A stretch of 64,000 nt of DNA from JAPOKJ01 sp031421635 (GCA_031421635.1 JANOPA010000012.1:1-64000); one strand, 5' to 3'; counted from the first letter of the stretch, positions 1 through 9,515 are shown. Numbers and translations: made by a program. Notes: a model not told the origin generated them from the sequence alone.

Positions 1-1433
1 TTCTTGTCATGCAGCTTTCGAGTTTTACGACGCGCTGGGTTGATGACGAGTCGTGGTACCTGATGCCGATTCCCTCAATTCAAAACGAGGGGAAATTTCG
101 AATTCCGGCTATTCCTGGCCAAGACATCTTTTGGGCTCAAACGCCCCTGCTTCCCTACCTGGAAGCTGCACTTGACCAACTAACGACACTCACAGTGAGT
201 TCCGCTCGAGGCATTCCCTTGCTCTTTGGCGTACTACTTATCGTTGGCGTATTTTTGACCGCTCGCCGGGTATTCTCCGCTGGGGCCGGCCTGCTGGCCG
301 CAGCCTTCGTCGCTTCGGATAACCTGGTGTTTCTCGCGAGCAGAACCATACGGCCAGAGATCTTAGTCGCTTGCTTCGCCGTGTGGGCAGTTTATGCAAT
401 CGTGGTTGCATTGCAGACCGACTCAAAAGCAAACTTGGGCTGGATTGTGCTCAGCGCAATCTTCAGTGGCTTGGCGGCCTGGTCTCATCCGAATGGACTC
501 GTGGTTCCACCCCTGGTTCTTGTCCTGGTTTTCTTTTGGGATGGATTCAAAGGGAGAAGTTTTCAAATAGGTCTCTTTTATGGAGTGGTCGCCGGCATGC
601 TGGTCGCGACCATGTTCCTCTGGATGGCCTATTTCGACTGGGCAAACAATATGTCCAACTTTAAGTCACTATGGCTACAGCGCTACGGAAGTACAGGCGA
701 ACAGGCAGCGAGCACTGGCTTTTCTGCTCTGTCCCTTATTCAAGGTGAAATTACAGGGCGCTACAAGGACTTCCTACAGTTTCCCTATCGCATTCACATT
801 GCAGTCGTTTCCGTGCTTGTTTTGATCACACTGCTCTTTACGAGAGTGAACAGAATCCGGGCCTTCGGAGTGATCGTACTGTGCGTGCTGGCGTTTTTCA
901 TTTTCGTCAACAACTCCAACCCTTCCGTTCGTTATCTATCGATTGCGATTCCTTTCCTGTGCATCGGTGGAGCGGGATTAGCGGGTCATTGGATTTCAAA
1001 CGAAACCCCATTAAAGCTGCCGATGAAGCTGGCTGCGGCTACTGTTGTTTTGACCTTGGGGCTGAGTTCGCTATTTGGTAACGCTTTCTATCTCTGGAAG
1101 TTCCGTAACGCTGACTATGAAAAGGTGACCGCTCAACTGAAAGAGGTTTTACCCGCAGATGCAAGAGTATATGGTGGACTGTTTTTATGGTTCGGAATGC
1201 GTGATCGAACGGTGATTCCCTACATCCGCATGCCATGGAAACGCGCTTTGACAGATTGGAAGCCCACCGCTGTGGTTATGGATGATTGGGTCATGAAGGG
1301 GGGTGGCGATAACGGTAGCTGGACTGCACTTTCAAAAGAACTCGATGAATACCTCGCGATACACGGCACTCTCGTCAAGACCATTGATACAGGCTTCTAC
1401 GGAAAACTTCGGGTTTTCACGCTCAAGAATTAA
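1..1433 (+). CDS. GT39 (ArnT/PMT-like) membrane glycosyltransferase, 5' end outside window
   Basis: This is a polytopic inner-membrane protein of the glycosyltransferase-39 / dolichyl-phosphate-mannose-mannosyltransferase type, which moves a sugar from a polyprenyl-phosphate carrier on the periplasmic side. The first visible ATG is at 9, but the frame is open to the window edge. The acidic DDE motif, which in this family lies in the first periplasmic loop after TM1, sits only about 12 residues from that ATG, so TM1 and the true start are probably upstream. About ten hydrophobic segments follow, then a soluble C-terminal stretch. It lies 14 bp before an acyltransferase gene, as part of a polysaccharide locus. 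The acceptor is unknown. Confidence 0.8.
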   Translation, partial: LVMQLSSFTTRWVDDESWYLMPIPSIQNEGKFRIPAIPGQDIFWAQTPLLPYLEAALDQLTTLTVSSARGIPLLFGVLLIVGVFLTARRVFSAGAGLLAAAFVASDNLVFLASRTIRPEILVACFAVWAVYAIVVALQTDSKANLGWIVLSAIFSGLAAWSHPNGLVVPPLVLVLVFFWDGFKGRSFQIGLFYGVVAGMLVATMFLWMAYFDWANNMSNFKSLWLQRYGSTGEQAASTGFSALSLIQGEITGRYKDFLQFPYRIHIAVVSVLVLITLLFTRVNRIRAFGVIVLCVLAFFIFVNNSNPSVRYLSIAIPFLCIGGAGLAGHWISNETPLKLPMKLAAATVVLTLGLSSLFGNAFYLWKFRNADYEKVTAQLKEVLPADARVYGGLFLWFGMRDRTVIPYIRMPWKRALTDWKPTAVVMDDWVMKGGGDNGSWTALSKELDEYLAIHGTLVKTIDTGFYGKLRVFTLKN

Positions 1434-1447
1434 AAAGGTGAAGTGTT

Positions 1448-2467
1448 TTGAAACAGGAAAATAATTTCGATGGTGTCCGCTTGGTACTGGCCATCATCGT
1501 GGTTTTTGTACATACGGCAACACTTACGGCAACTCCAGAGTTCAGGGTCTGGAGGCCATGGCTTTCAGGTGATTTCGCGGTAAAAGGATTTTTCGCTATT
1601 AGTGGATTCCTCGTGACCAAAAGTTATCTCACGAGCCACTCAGTGCTCGAGTACTTTGAGAAACGGGCGCGAAGAATTTACCCTGCTTACCTCGTGACGA
1701 TCGTCGCATGCTTTATCATTGGCATTGCGGTAACACAATTGCCCCTCGGCGACTTTTTTACCCAGACCAATACTTGGAAATACTTGTTTGCGAATTTGGT
1801 TTTCGCAAACTTTTTACAGCCCACTTTACCGGGTGTTTTCGAAGGCAATCCAGAGCCCTTCATGGACGGAGCTCTGTGGACGATTAAGGTAGAGGTTTGC
1901 TTGTATTTTCTAGTGCCGATCGTCATCTTTGGCTACAAGAAATTCGGGGCCTTACCCGTGACGATCTTTTGTTACGTTTTTAGTGTGGCCTGGGTATTAT
2001 TTTTTCAAAGCCTTGCAAGTAAGGGCGGAATTGGTCGAGAGCTTTCAAACCAGTTTCCAGGGCAGCTTTCCTACTTTTTCGCTGGCGCCTACTTCGCCTA
2101 CTCAAAAATTAGCGCTAGAAATCTTGCTTTAACAGCTGGATTTTCCCTCGTAGCATTTTTACTTTTCAAAAGTCTCAGTCTTCGCATGGTTGCAGAACCG
2201 CTCTTTTATGCCTCGATCACTTTGTTCTTCGCGACATGCCTGCCGTGGAAACTCTACAAAGGGAAGTATGGAGATTTTTCCTACGGGGTATATCTTGTGC
2301 ACTTCCCGATTATTCAGTTACTTATACATTTCGGAATGTTTAAAAACCAGCCACTCATAGGGCTCGGGATAACGCTTGTGATTGTGGCCATCACGGCCGT
2401 TCTCATGTGGCATTTCGTCGAGAAGGGGTTCTTAAAGCGCAGCGCACACCTTCAGGCTATAAAGTAG
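1448..2467 (+). CDS. acyltransferase-3 family membrane protein
   Basis: This is an integral membrane O-acyltransferase of the acyltransferase_3 (OafA/NodX-like) family, which typically puts acetyl or other acyl groups on surface sugars. The N-terminus has the family signature: DGVRL at residues 8-12, then the expected catalytic histidine at His22 in the first membrane helix. About ten hydrophobic helices follow over 339 residues, and there is no extra SGNH domain. The start is TTG, with a purine-rich AAGGTGA just upstream. It follows the GT39-like gene by 14 bp and precedes a glycosyltransferase by 9 bp, so the three probably form one transcription unit. Confidence 0.85.
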   Translation: MKQENNFDGVRLVLAIIVVFVHTATLTATPEFRVWRPWLSGDFAVKGFFAISGFLVTKSYLTSHSVLEYFEKRARRIYPAYLVTIVACFIIGIAVTQLPLGDFFTQTNTWKYLFANLVFANFLQPTLPGVFEGNPEPFMDGALWTIKVEVCLYFLVPIVIFGYKKFGALPVTIFCYVFSVAWVLFFQSLASKGGIGRELSNQFPGQLSYFFAGAYFAYSKISARNLALTAGFSLVAFLLFKSLSLRMVAEPLFYASITLFFATCLPWKLYKGKYGDFSYGVYLVHFPIIQLLIHFGMFKNQPLIGLGITLVIVAITAVLMWHFVEKGFLKRSAHLQAIK

Positions 2468-2476
2468 GCGCATGCG

Positions 2477-3682
2477 ATGAGGCAAGTGGAGACATTGATC
2501 GAAGACTACTGCGTCATTTATTTCGGCAACGATTGGGCCGCAGAGAATCGAACCAGCAGCCATCACATAGCGACCCGTCTAAAGGCCAGGGTGCCTGTCC
2601 TATACGTCGATAGCCCCGGCCTGCGTGCACCACAAGCCACGGGTCGCGATTTCAAAAAGATTTTTCGGAAAATATCGCAAGCCGTTGCTCGCCCAGTGTC
2701 GATCGGAGATCTTGGGTGGCGTTGCACGATCCCTCAACTTCCGTTTCGAAAAATGCCGGGTGTCAACTTTCTGAACCAAGTGTTCGCCAAGTTTGCGGTC
2801 AAGCGCGCACTCCGGTTGGCCGGTCTTGCACAGCGCCCACGCATCTTGTGGTTCGTCGTGCCCCATCCCGGATTTTTAATCGGCCATCTCGACGAGCGCT
2901 ATGTGGTGTATTACTGCATTGATGACTATGCCGCGCACCCCGGAATGGAGAAAGATCGGGTTGCAAAGATGGATCTGGATTTGACCCTTGCTGCAGATCG
3001 GGTTTTTGTAGCACCTCCATCACTTTTGCAGGCCAAGCTTGACGTTAATAAGAGTACAAAATTTTCGCCTCACGGTGTTGATCTAGAGTTATTCGGAAGC
3101 GTAAATTCAGAATCGGTCAAGGTTCATGAATCCCTAGCCAATCTCAAGAAACCAGTCATCGGTTTTTTCGGACTGGTAGCCGATTGGATCGATACTTCCT
3201 TGATTGAAGAAATTGCGCTTCGTTTCCCAGATTCGACTGTGCTCTTAGTGGGACATCAATCGACCGATATCAGTAGGCTCACCAAACTTCCAAATGTCTT
3301 GTTTGCGGGGCCAAAACCTTACAAAGAATTGCCTCGGTGGGCCAAAGCATTTGACGTCGCAATCATTCCTTATCGCTTGAATCAACAGGTTAAAAACGCC
3401 AATCCACTAAAACTACGCGAGTATCTAGCGACCGGTATTCCGATCGTTGCCGTCACGAATCCAGAGATCGAAAAGTTTGCGCACGTAATGTATATCGCAA
3501 AGGACACTGAAGATTTCATCGCTGGAATCAAGCATGTGCTTGCAACTGATTCCGCTGAGCAGCGCTCTTTAAGAATGAAGTCCGTCTCAGAAATGAGCTG
3601 GGACAAGCGAGTCAACGAGACCATTGACATCGTCAATCAAGACCTCAAGACGATGAGTACAGCAGTCGCTCCGCAGCGATAG
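2477..3682 (+). CDS. GT4-like glycosyltransferase
   Basis: This is a GT-B fold glycosyltransferase, presumably cytoplasmic, with 401 residues. The acceptor half contains YYCIDDY near residues 144-150, a signature of a subgroup of bacterial polysaccharide glycosyltransferases. The hinge has SPHGVD, and the donor-binding half ends with LREYLATGIPIVA, which matches the family's nucleotide-sugar-binding region. It is the last gene of the short rightward block and is convergent, 11 bp apart, with the GMC-like gene. The sugar donor cannot be inferred from sequence alone. Confidence 0.82.
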   Translation: MRQVETLIEDYCVIYFGNDWAAENRTSSHHIATRLKARVPVLYVDSPGLRAPQATGRDFKKIFRKISQAVARPVSIGDLGWRCTIPQLPFRKMPGVNFLNQVFAKFAVKRALRLAGLAQRPRILWFVVPHPGFLIGHLDERYVVYYCIDDYAAHPGMEKDRVAKMDLDLTLAADRVFVAPPSLLQAKLDVNKSTKFSPHGVDLELFGSVNSESVKVHESLANLKKPVIGFFGLVADWIDTSLIEEIALRFPDSTVLLVGHQSTDISRLTKLPNVLFAGPKPYKELPRWAKAFDVAIIPYRLNQQVKNANPLKLREYLATGIPIVAVTNPEIEKFAHVMYIAKDTEDFIAGIKHVLATDSAEQRSLRMKSVSEMSWDKRVNETIDIVNQDLKTMSTAVAPQR

Positions 3683-3693
3683 AAACCCGAACA

Positions 3694-4881
3694 TTAAAGC
3701 AGACTCTCAACCACCCGGTCATGCGCCGAAAGCATCATCTTAAAACTATGATGATCGGGGCCGATGTTTTGTAGGGTCGAGGCGTCTACAATGTGTACCG
3801 GCGAGCCGGGGCAATCGATTTCGACTGCCTGCAGTAGGTCGCGATCAATTGAATGATGCAGGTGGATACCCGGTATGAAGGCATCGAGAAGCTTGGATTG
3901 CGTGATGCCACCGAAGGGCTGATGCTCGCGGGCCAAGTTAGTTGCCGCTCTGATCGTAACTGGCCTTGCGCGCACCAGTCTTTCCTTGGAACCAAAGTCA
4001 TAGGCGTCGCGGACCAGCACTTGAGCATAGACACTGTGCATTGGGGAAGACGGGAAAAGGCCGAAGCGATTGAAGAACGCCTCGGTTAGAAGGCCAGGTG
4101 AGGCTCGTTTGGCGATCTTGGCTACAGCGTTACCCGTCGGAAGGCCAAACACGGCGCGCTGCTCGATACCGTAATCAAGCTGACGAAACGCGAAGCGGGC
4201 TGGACGCAAGGTGTACAGCGCCTCGGCCTTCTCGGTATATGCCGCGGGAAAGAAAATGCCCTTAGCCGTATGGGTAAGTCTGGGGGCCGGTAGATCGCTC
4301 GCCTGGCCGATATAACTGAAACAATGGTCAGAGACCAAACCTCTAGCGAACGTCTTACCAAAGGACCGCTCCAGCAGTCCTGGTGTGTGTAACGTGCCAG
4401 CCGCCACCCAGACCTTCGCTCCGCGAAAGGTCTGAGATTCGGTCAAAACCTCAACTCTTTGACCAAGAACCTTGATGCGCGTAACACTCTCGTTGATGAT
4501 CGTGAGGTGAGGCCTGCGCAGCGTCAAACGAGGAAACTCTTTTTGCGGGCGAATCGCCTTCCAGGGGACGAAGAGGCTGGGCGACTGGACACGCTCGTGA
4601 AAGTCAATACCGGCGTAAAAGTAACTCAAGAGTTTGGTGAACCCTTCAGAGCTTGCCCCACCGAAATTGTTGCGTAGAGCCATTGGAATCACCCCATGCC
4701 AGTCATTGCCTAATCCACCCGCTCCGGTGAAAGCGCAAGGCACCGTGCCGCGCTCGTCGTAATAAAGAAACCGACCCGCCAGCGGATTTCCAATCACCAG
4801 AACCCGTTGACGCTCTGAGGTACCGAGCGCGGCTCCGAGCGCAGCCAACCCAGAACCAATTACGATGTGGTCGAAGTCCAT
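3694..4881 (-). CDS. GMC-like FAD-dependent oxidoreductase
   Basis: This is a predicted flavoprotein of 395 residues. The N-terminus has a Rossmann dinucleotide-binding signature (VIGSGLAALGAALG) right after the chosen start, and the C-terminus has a GMC-like closing segment (VDASTLQNIGPDHHS), where the family carries catalytic His/Asn residues. Members usually oxidise alcohol groups of sugars or small molecules. An in-frame ATG 33 bp upstream exists, but the chosen start places the beta-alpha-beta fold at residue 5. It overlaps the end of the upstream SDR-like gene by 22 bp, so the two are likely translationally coupled. It is shorter than typical GMC oxidoreductases (500 or more residues), and its substrate is unknown. 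Confidence 0.72.
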   Translation of the reverse strand: MDFDHIVIGSGLAALGAALGTSERQRVLVIGNPLAGRFLYYDERGTVPCAFTGAGGLGNDWHGVIPMALRNNFGGASSEGFTKLLSYFYAGIDFHERVQSPSLFVPWKAIRPQKEFPRLTLRRPHLTIINESVTRIKVLGQRVEVLTESQTFRGAKVWVAAGTLHTPGLLERSFGKTFARGLVSDHCFSYIGQASDLPAPRLTHTAKGIFFPAAYTEKAEALYTLRPARFAFRQLDYGIEQRAVFGLPTGNAVAKIAKRASPGLLTEAFFNRFGLFPSSPMHSVYAQVLVRDAYDFGSKERLVRARPVTIRAATNLAREHQPFGGITQSKLLDAFIPGIHLHHSIDRDLLQAVEIDCPGSPVHIVDASTLQNIGPDHHSFKMMLSAHDRVVESLL

Positions 4882-5522
4882 AACTTTGTGCTTAAATATG
4901 TATAGCCATACCAACGAACACCCAGAGTGCGCAGTAAGAGATCAACGGGTCGCAAAAAACAGGGGTAGCGCCCCAGTCGAACGACCGCCCAGCCATAGAG
5001 CTTATAACTCAATTCGTCGAGGCTGCTGTTAAAAGGGCGAGACACTGTTTTAAAGAGGCGCACATACCTGTCCTGAGCAGGCCAAACTGGCTGATTAAAA
5101 AAAGAAACCATGTCCGCAAGACTGGTGCAAATATTGGTACCGCTTGGTAACTCACTTTCTTCACCATAAACCAACCCAAGGGTGAGCACGCGTGCGCTGG
5201 GAATATCCAAGGCCGCGCGCTCAGCAATTTGTTTGACGCGAGGGTATTCGTAGCAATCCGTGTGCGTCATCACGCGAACTGAAGAGGACGATACATACAC
5301 CACGCGCTCAACTCCCGAATTCTTGAGTTTTGCGAGAAGCGCTAAATTCTCTTCACTGTTTCTAGAGTACGAAAAAACCCAAACCTGATCATCCGGCTTA
5401 AACCCAAAATCGGACACTTCGCTATGACTTATCGCATGTAGGTTGTTTTGAGAAAGGCGCGGATCTAACTTGAGGCGATTCCACACGGTCGAATTTCGTC
5501 CGACGATAATATGACGATGCAA
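4860..5522 (-). CDS. short Rossmann/SDR-like protein, possibly degenerate
   Basis: This 220-residue protein resembles a cut-down extended SDR (NAD-dependent epimerase/dehydratase family). A central strand ends in RVVYVSSSSV, where the catalytic Ser lies in classical members, and YPRVK supplies a YxxxK motif. The N-terminal segment (IIVGRNSTVW) does not keep the GxxGxxG dinucleotide motif, and the protein lacks about 100 residues of substrate domain compared with full epimerases. It may be an accessory partner of the GMC-like protein, whose gene overlaps its 3' end. Loss of activity is also possible. Function is not known. Confidence 0.6.
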   Translation of the reverse strand: MHRHIIVGRNSTVWNRLKLDPRLSQNNLHAISHSEVSDFGFKPDDQVWVFSYSRNSEENLALLAKLKNSGVERVVYVSSSSVRVMTHTDCYEYPRVKQIAERAALDIPSARVLTLGLVYGEESELPSGTNICTSLADMVSFFNQPVWPAQDRYVRLFKTVSRPFNSSLDELSYKLYGWAVVRLGRYPCFLRPVDLLLRTLGVRWYGYTYLSTKLWTSTTS

Positions 5523-5817
5523 ATGTGCTCCAAGTTCTGGCGGCTCAATAAGAGCTTATCGAGTTCAATTATGAAGCAAGATGAGAACACATCAATGGTT
5601 TAGACGCGATGGCACAAGTCACACTGCTGGTTAGATCAAAGTTGAAAACAAACGTAACACTTCTTTTTGGGTTCAGCGTCATCAATGGCGTGACGGACTA
5701 TTGAAATAGCATTTACAATCATTCCCGGTGAATCCACCGCCAAAGGATTCACGTAAAAATGCTTGCGTAAAACGTCTTTCCTAGAAAATCTTCCCGGCCT
5801 CATAGAACAAAGCGCTA
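5523..5817. promoter_or_regulatory. divergent intergenic region
   Basis: About 295 bp separate the leftward SDR-like gene from the rightward acyltransferase. The stretch is AT-richer by eye than the flanking genes and should hold both promoters. One weak sigma70-like pair on the plus strand is GTGACG (5690-5695) with TACAAT (5714-5719), spaced 18 bp, about 100 bp before the acyltransferase start. No convincing ORF or RNA was seen. Confidence 0.3.
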
Positions 5818-6990
5818 ATGCTCAAGACCGATAAATTCGCAGCTTTGGACGGCCTGAGAGGTTTGTGCGCCTGCCTGGTTGCACTTCACCACTTCGAGGC
5901 GAAAGGGCCCATCACGGACTCCGTCTTTATCCGCCAGAGCTGGATATTTGTGGACTTTTTCTTTGTGCTCAGCGGCTTTATTATTGCCTACAAATATTTT
6001 CAGAATCTAAATACCAGGGGTGATCTATTTTCATTCGCGGTGCGGCGTTTCGCTCGCCTATATCCCTTGCATATCTTTGTACTGTTACTCATGATTGGGT
6101 TGGAGTTTATAAACCTACACTTTAGTAGCCATTCGGCAGGGAGTTTTTTTACTGAGCGGCACTCCATTTTCGCGATATTCACCAATCTCTTAATGGTGCA
6201 AACCCTCCATTTACATCCGAAATTAACCTGGAATGGGCCGAGCTGGAGCATAAGTGCAGAGTGGTGGACATATCTTCTGTTTGCCTTGATGTGTTATTCG
6301 CTCAGTCTAAAAAATCGTTGGATGGCGTTCATGACTTTGGCGCTGCTTGGCGTACTGATTTTTCTATTCGCGCTCGACACGGGGTTGAACGTGCACGTGA
6401 ATTATGGTTTTTTGCGTTGCATCTTTGGATTCTCGGTGGGCGTGCTGTGCTATTGCTGCCGCACATGGCTCGTATCAAACAAGCCTGAACTCAGTACTAA
6501 CACTGGACTGGCTTCAAGCCTAGAAGTCTTGATTGGGGTCGCCGTGATCGGATTTTGCCTGCTTCCGCTAGACGGAAGAATCTCAGTGGCAGCACCCTTC
6601 CTTTTTGCCCTCGCAGTCATTGTCTTCAGCTACGAGAACGGGCCACTAAGTCGTTTTTTAAAGACCAAACCCCTACAGTTTTTGGGTATGCTCTCATTCT
6701 CAATCTACATGGTGCACTGGCTCGTGCAATCGGTGATCTATCACCTTGTTTCTCTGAGCGCCAAGCGCCTCAAAATAAACCTATGGGACGGCGCCACTAA
6801 TCAACTTGGCGAAAGCACTCTTTTAGTCGGGCGCACGGCTCTCGAGGGTTCAATTGCACACGTACTGGCCCTCGGCCTCGTAATACTACTAAGCTACTTC
6901 ACCTACCACTATGTAGAAAGACCCGGCAGAACTCTAGCCCAACGCTATTTGAGTTCTAGGGCAGCGAGCATTTCATCCGCACTTCCCTAA
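5818..6990 (+). CDS. acyltransferase-3 family membrane protein (second copy)
   Basis: This is a second OafA-like O-acyltransferase with 390 residues. The opening FAALDGLRGLCACLVALHHF contains the RGL motif and the paired histidines His24-His25 expected at the catalytic site in the first helix. About ten membrane helices follow. It stands alone between divergent and convergent neighbours; its stop overlaps the stop of ugd by 4 bp. It is clearly different in sequence from the copy at 1448-2467, so the locus probably adds two acyl decorations, or acylates two positions. Confidence 0.87.
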   Translation: MLKTDKFAALDGLRGLCACLVALHHFEAKGPITDSVFIRQSWIFVDFFFVLSGFIIAYKYFQNLNTRGDLFSFAVRRFARLYPLHIFVLLLMIGLEFINLHFSSHSAGSFFTERHSIFAIFTNLLMVQTLHLHPKLTWNGPSWSISAEWWTYLLFALMCYSLSLKNRWMAFMTLALLGVLIFLFALDTGLNVHVNYGFLRCIFGFSVGVLCYCCRTWLVSNKPELSTNTGLASSLEVLIGVAVIGFCLLPLDGRISVAAPFLFALAVIVFSYENGPLSRFLKTKPLQFLGMLSFSIYMVHWLVQSVIYHLVSLSAKRLKINLWDGATNQLGESTLLVGRTALEGSIAHVLALGLVILLSYFTYHYVERPGRTLAQRYLSSRAASISSALP

Positions 6991-8330
6991 GTCAGATTCG
7001 AAGCAATAGCGGCTCCACGACCAATACCGTAATACTCAAAACCGTAGTCACCAACCGTGCTAGGTTTATAGATATTTCTGCCGTCGAAAATGATCGCATT
7101 GCGCATGACAGACGCCATGCGTTCAAAATCTGGGCTCCAAAACTCCCTCCACTCGGTCATGATAAAGAGGGCGTCACTCTGATCCAGAGTATCCCAAATG
7201 TTCTTACAAAAATGTAAGTTTGGGTGCGACTCAACTTCCTTTTGAGTGTTCTCAGTGGCGATCGGATCATACGCAAAGACCGACGCCCCCGCAGCCAGCA
7301 GCTTGCGAATGACGACCAGGGCGGGAGCTTCGCGAATATCGTCCGTATTGGGTTTAAAGGCGAGCCCCCATAAGGCGAACTTTTTTCCTTCTAAATTCTT
7401 GAAGCGCTGCAAAGCCTTGTCGTACAGCACGGTCTTTTGCAGGTCGTTGATCTGCTCCACGGCATCCAGAAGTTTTAGGTGCAGACCGTGAGTCTTACCT
7501 GTTTCTTGCAAGGCGCGTAAATCTTTCGGAAAACAGGAGCCACCATAGCCGGTGCCGCTATACAGAAATGAATATCCGATCCTCGGATCTGAGCCAATGC
7601 CGAGGCGTACATCTTCAATGTCCGCACCGGTACGTTCAGCGAGATTAGCCAATTCATTCATAAAAGAAATACGGGTAGCAAGCATCGCGTTGGCGGCATA
7701 CTTGGTCAGCTCGGCCGAGCGTCGCGACATCACCAAGAGCTTATCGTGATTACGCAAAAATGGTGCATAGAGCTCGCGCATCAGGCGTTCAGCGCGCTCA
7801 CTTTCCACTCCGATGACAATACGATCAGGTCGGTTGAAGTCGGCAATCGCGGCGCCTTCTTTCAAAAACTCGGGATTAGAAACCACGGCAAAATCTAAAT
7901 TGAGCCTACGCTTATCGAGCGACTCACGTATCGCCGTCTCAACCATATCTCCTGTGCCCACGGGCACCGTGCTTTTATCTACAACCACTACAAAGGAATC
8001 GATCTGCTCACCGATAGCCCTAGCCGCTGCGCGCACGTACTTTAAGTCGGCCGATCCATCATGATCTGGTGGCGTGCCCACGGCAATAATCTGAATGACC
8101 CCGAACTTTCCAGCCTGAGCTGCATCGTTAGTGAAAGCAAGCCGACCCGCCGCGACATTACGTTTGATGATCGCCTCGAGGCCGGGCTCGAAAATGGGTA
8201 CCCCTCCCTTGGAGAGGAGATCAATTTTGGATACGTCAGTATCAAAGCAGAGTACATTGTGGCCCACGTCGGCCAAGCATGCGCCGCTGACGAGACCAAC
8301 ATAGCCCACGCCGATCACTGTTACTTTCAT
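6987..8330 (-). CDS. ugd: UDP-glucose 6-dehydrogenase
   Basis: This enzyme oxidises UDP-glucose to UDP-glucuronate with two NAD+. The 447-residue protein has the N-terminal NAD motif GVGYVGL (residues 7-13), the VDKSTVPVGT segment, the SNPEFLKEGAA stretch and the active-site Cys266 in GYGGSCFPKD. Length and domain order match the family. It is the last gene of the leftward tviB-tviC-ugd set and uses the UDP-glucose that the nearby galU product makes. A 99-bp gap containing a stem-loop separates it from tviC. The start ATG places the Rossmann fold at residue 3. Confidence 0.95.
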   Translation of the reverse strand: MKVTVIGVGYVGLVSGACLADVGHNVLCFDTDVSKIDLLSKGGVPIFEPGLEAIIKRNVAAGRLAFTNDAAQAGKFGVIQIIAVGTPPDHDGSADLKYVRAAARAIGEQIDSFVVVVDKSTVPVGTGDMVETAIRESLDKRRLNLDFAVVSNPEFLKEGAAIADFNRPDRIVIGVESERAERLMRELYAPFLRNHDKLLVMSRRSAELTKYAANAMLATRISFMNELANLAERTGADIEDVRLGIGSDPRIGYSFLYSGTGYGGSCFPKDLRALQETGKTHGLHLKLLDAVEQINDLQKTVLYDKALQRFKNLEGKKFALWGLAFKPNTDDIREAPALVVIRKLLAAGASVFAYDPIATENTQKEVESHPNLHFCKNIWDTLDQSDALFIMTEWREFWSPDFERMASVMRNAIIFDGRNIYKPSTVGDYGFEYYGIGRGAAIASNLT

Positions 8331-8379
8331 AAGCTCTCAAATAGACAGGCCCATGCGCACTGTAGATAGGCGCAACCAT

Positions 8380-8407
8380 GGCCGACAGGATTTTACCCTG
8401 TCCGGCC
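8380..8407. other. stem-loop between tviC and ugd
   Basis: The arms GGCCGACAGG (8380-8389) and CCTGTCCGGCC (8397-8407) pair with a single bulged base around a 7-nt loop. There is no following U-run on either strand, so it does not look like a simple intrinsic terminator. It could be an mRNA processing or stability element between two genes read leftward. Confidence 0.4.
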
Positions 8408-8429
8408 TCAGGGAAGTCTAGTGGTGCGG

Positions 8430-9509
8430 CTAGCCTTGCCTGGCCTGATGGATGTACCAGGGCATCGCGAGCGAAAGGCCGCCAAGCAAATCATATTCTG
8501 GGGCGTACCCAAGAGCGCGCTGTGCGCTTGAGATATCAGCCAAAGAATGGCGCACATCGCCGGAACGAAAGGGTGCGAAGGTTGCAGCGAGGTCCTGCGG
8601 CAAAGAGTCGTAGGAAGCGAGTGATGTCTTGAGAATACTGAACAACTGATTCAGGCTGGTTCTTTGTGAAAAGGCCACATTGAACACCTGGTGCGGATGT
8701 TCTAATTGTTCAGAAAAAGCCCCAAGAAGATTGGCCTGAACAGCATTAGCCACAAAACAAAAATCGCGACTCGTCTCGCCATCACCGTTGATGATAGGAG
8801 CCTCTGCCTTGAGAAGCGTTGCGATCCACTTTGGAATTACGGCCGCATATGCCCCTTCTGGGTCTTGTCTCGGACCAAATACATTGAAATATCTCAGGCC
8901 GATGCAGGTCATACCATAGGTTTTTGCAAATACCTCAGCAAACAATTCATTGGCTGACTTAGTGGCAGCATAGGGTGAAAGCACCTTACCAATCTTGTCC
9001 TCGAACTTGGGAAGATCTGGATGGTCGCCATAGACAGAACTGGACGAAGCATAGACAAAGCGCTTGACCCCGGCTAAGCGCGCGGCGTCCAACACGGTCA
9101 TAAACCCGTTCACATTGGCATGAAAACTAGTGATAGGCTCTTTGATCGAACGGGGCACCGACCCGAGGGCTGCCTGATGCAACACATAGTCGCAGCCGGC
9201 CACGGCTTGCGCCACCGCGGGGCCGTCGTTGATATCAATTTTATGGAACGCAAATCGTTTCCAGACCTCGTCTCCTAGACGTGCCTTGATCTCATCCAAA
9301 TTCTTGAGATGACCCGTCGAAAGGTTATCAATGCCGACCACGATCTGACCAGCACACAACAAGTTCTCGACGATGTTGCTACCAATAAAACCTGCGCATC
9401 CGGTGACTAACCATCGCGCAGGCCCTTTGGAGCGTAGCCGGTCGCTTAGAGCGGTCGGGATGGGGGCTAGCGCTCGCAATGGTGCACTCAAATTGACGGG
9501 TTCACCCAT
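8430..9509 (-). CDS. tviC: UDP-N-acetylglucosamine 4-epimerase (TviC/WbpP type)
   Basis: This is an extended SDR that interconverts the C4 epimers of UDP-GlcNAc or its uronic acid, as TviC and WbpP do. The Rossmann motif TGCAGFIGS is at about residues 36-44, after an N-terminal extension of about 30 residues typical of the TviC/WbpP group. The catalytic region has the YASSSSVYGD serine segment and YAATK, giving the Ser-Tyr-Lys triad. Other family landmarks are RYFNVFGPRQDP and the GDGETSRDF stretch. It starts 6 bp after the stop of tviB, so the two are coupled. Whether it acts before or after oxidation cannot be told from sequence. Confidence 0.9.
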   Translation of the reverse strand: MGEPVNLSAPLRALAPIPTALSDRLRSKGPARWLVTGCAGFIGSNIVENLLCAGQIVVGIDNLSTGHLKNLDEIKARLGDEVWKRFAFHKIDINDGPAVAQAVAGCDYVLHQAALGSVPRSIKEPITSFHANVNGFMTVLDAARLAGVKRFVYASSSSVYGDHPDLPKFEDKIGKVLSPYAATKSANELFAEVFAKTYGMTCIGLRYFNVFGPRQDPEGAYAAVIPKWIATLLKAEAPIINGDGETSRDFCFVANAVQANLLGAFSEQLEHPHQVFNVAFSQRTSLNQLFSILKTSLASYDSLPQDLAATFAPFRSGDVRHSLADISSAQRALGYAPEYDLLGGLSLAMPWYIHQARQG

Positions 9510-9515
9510 TAAAGC

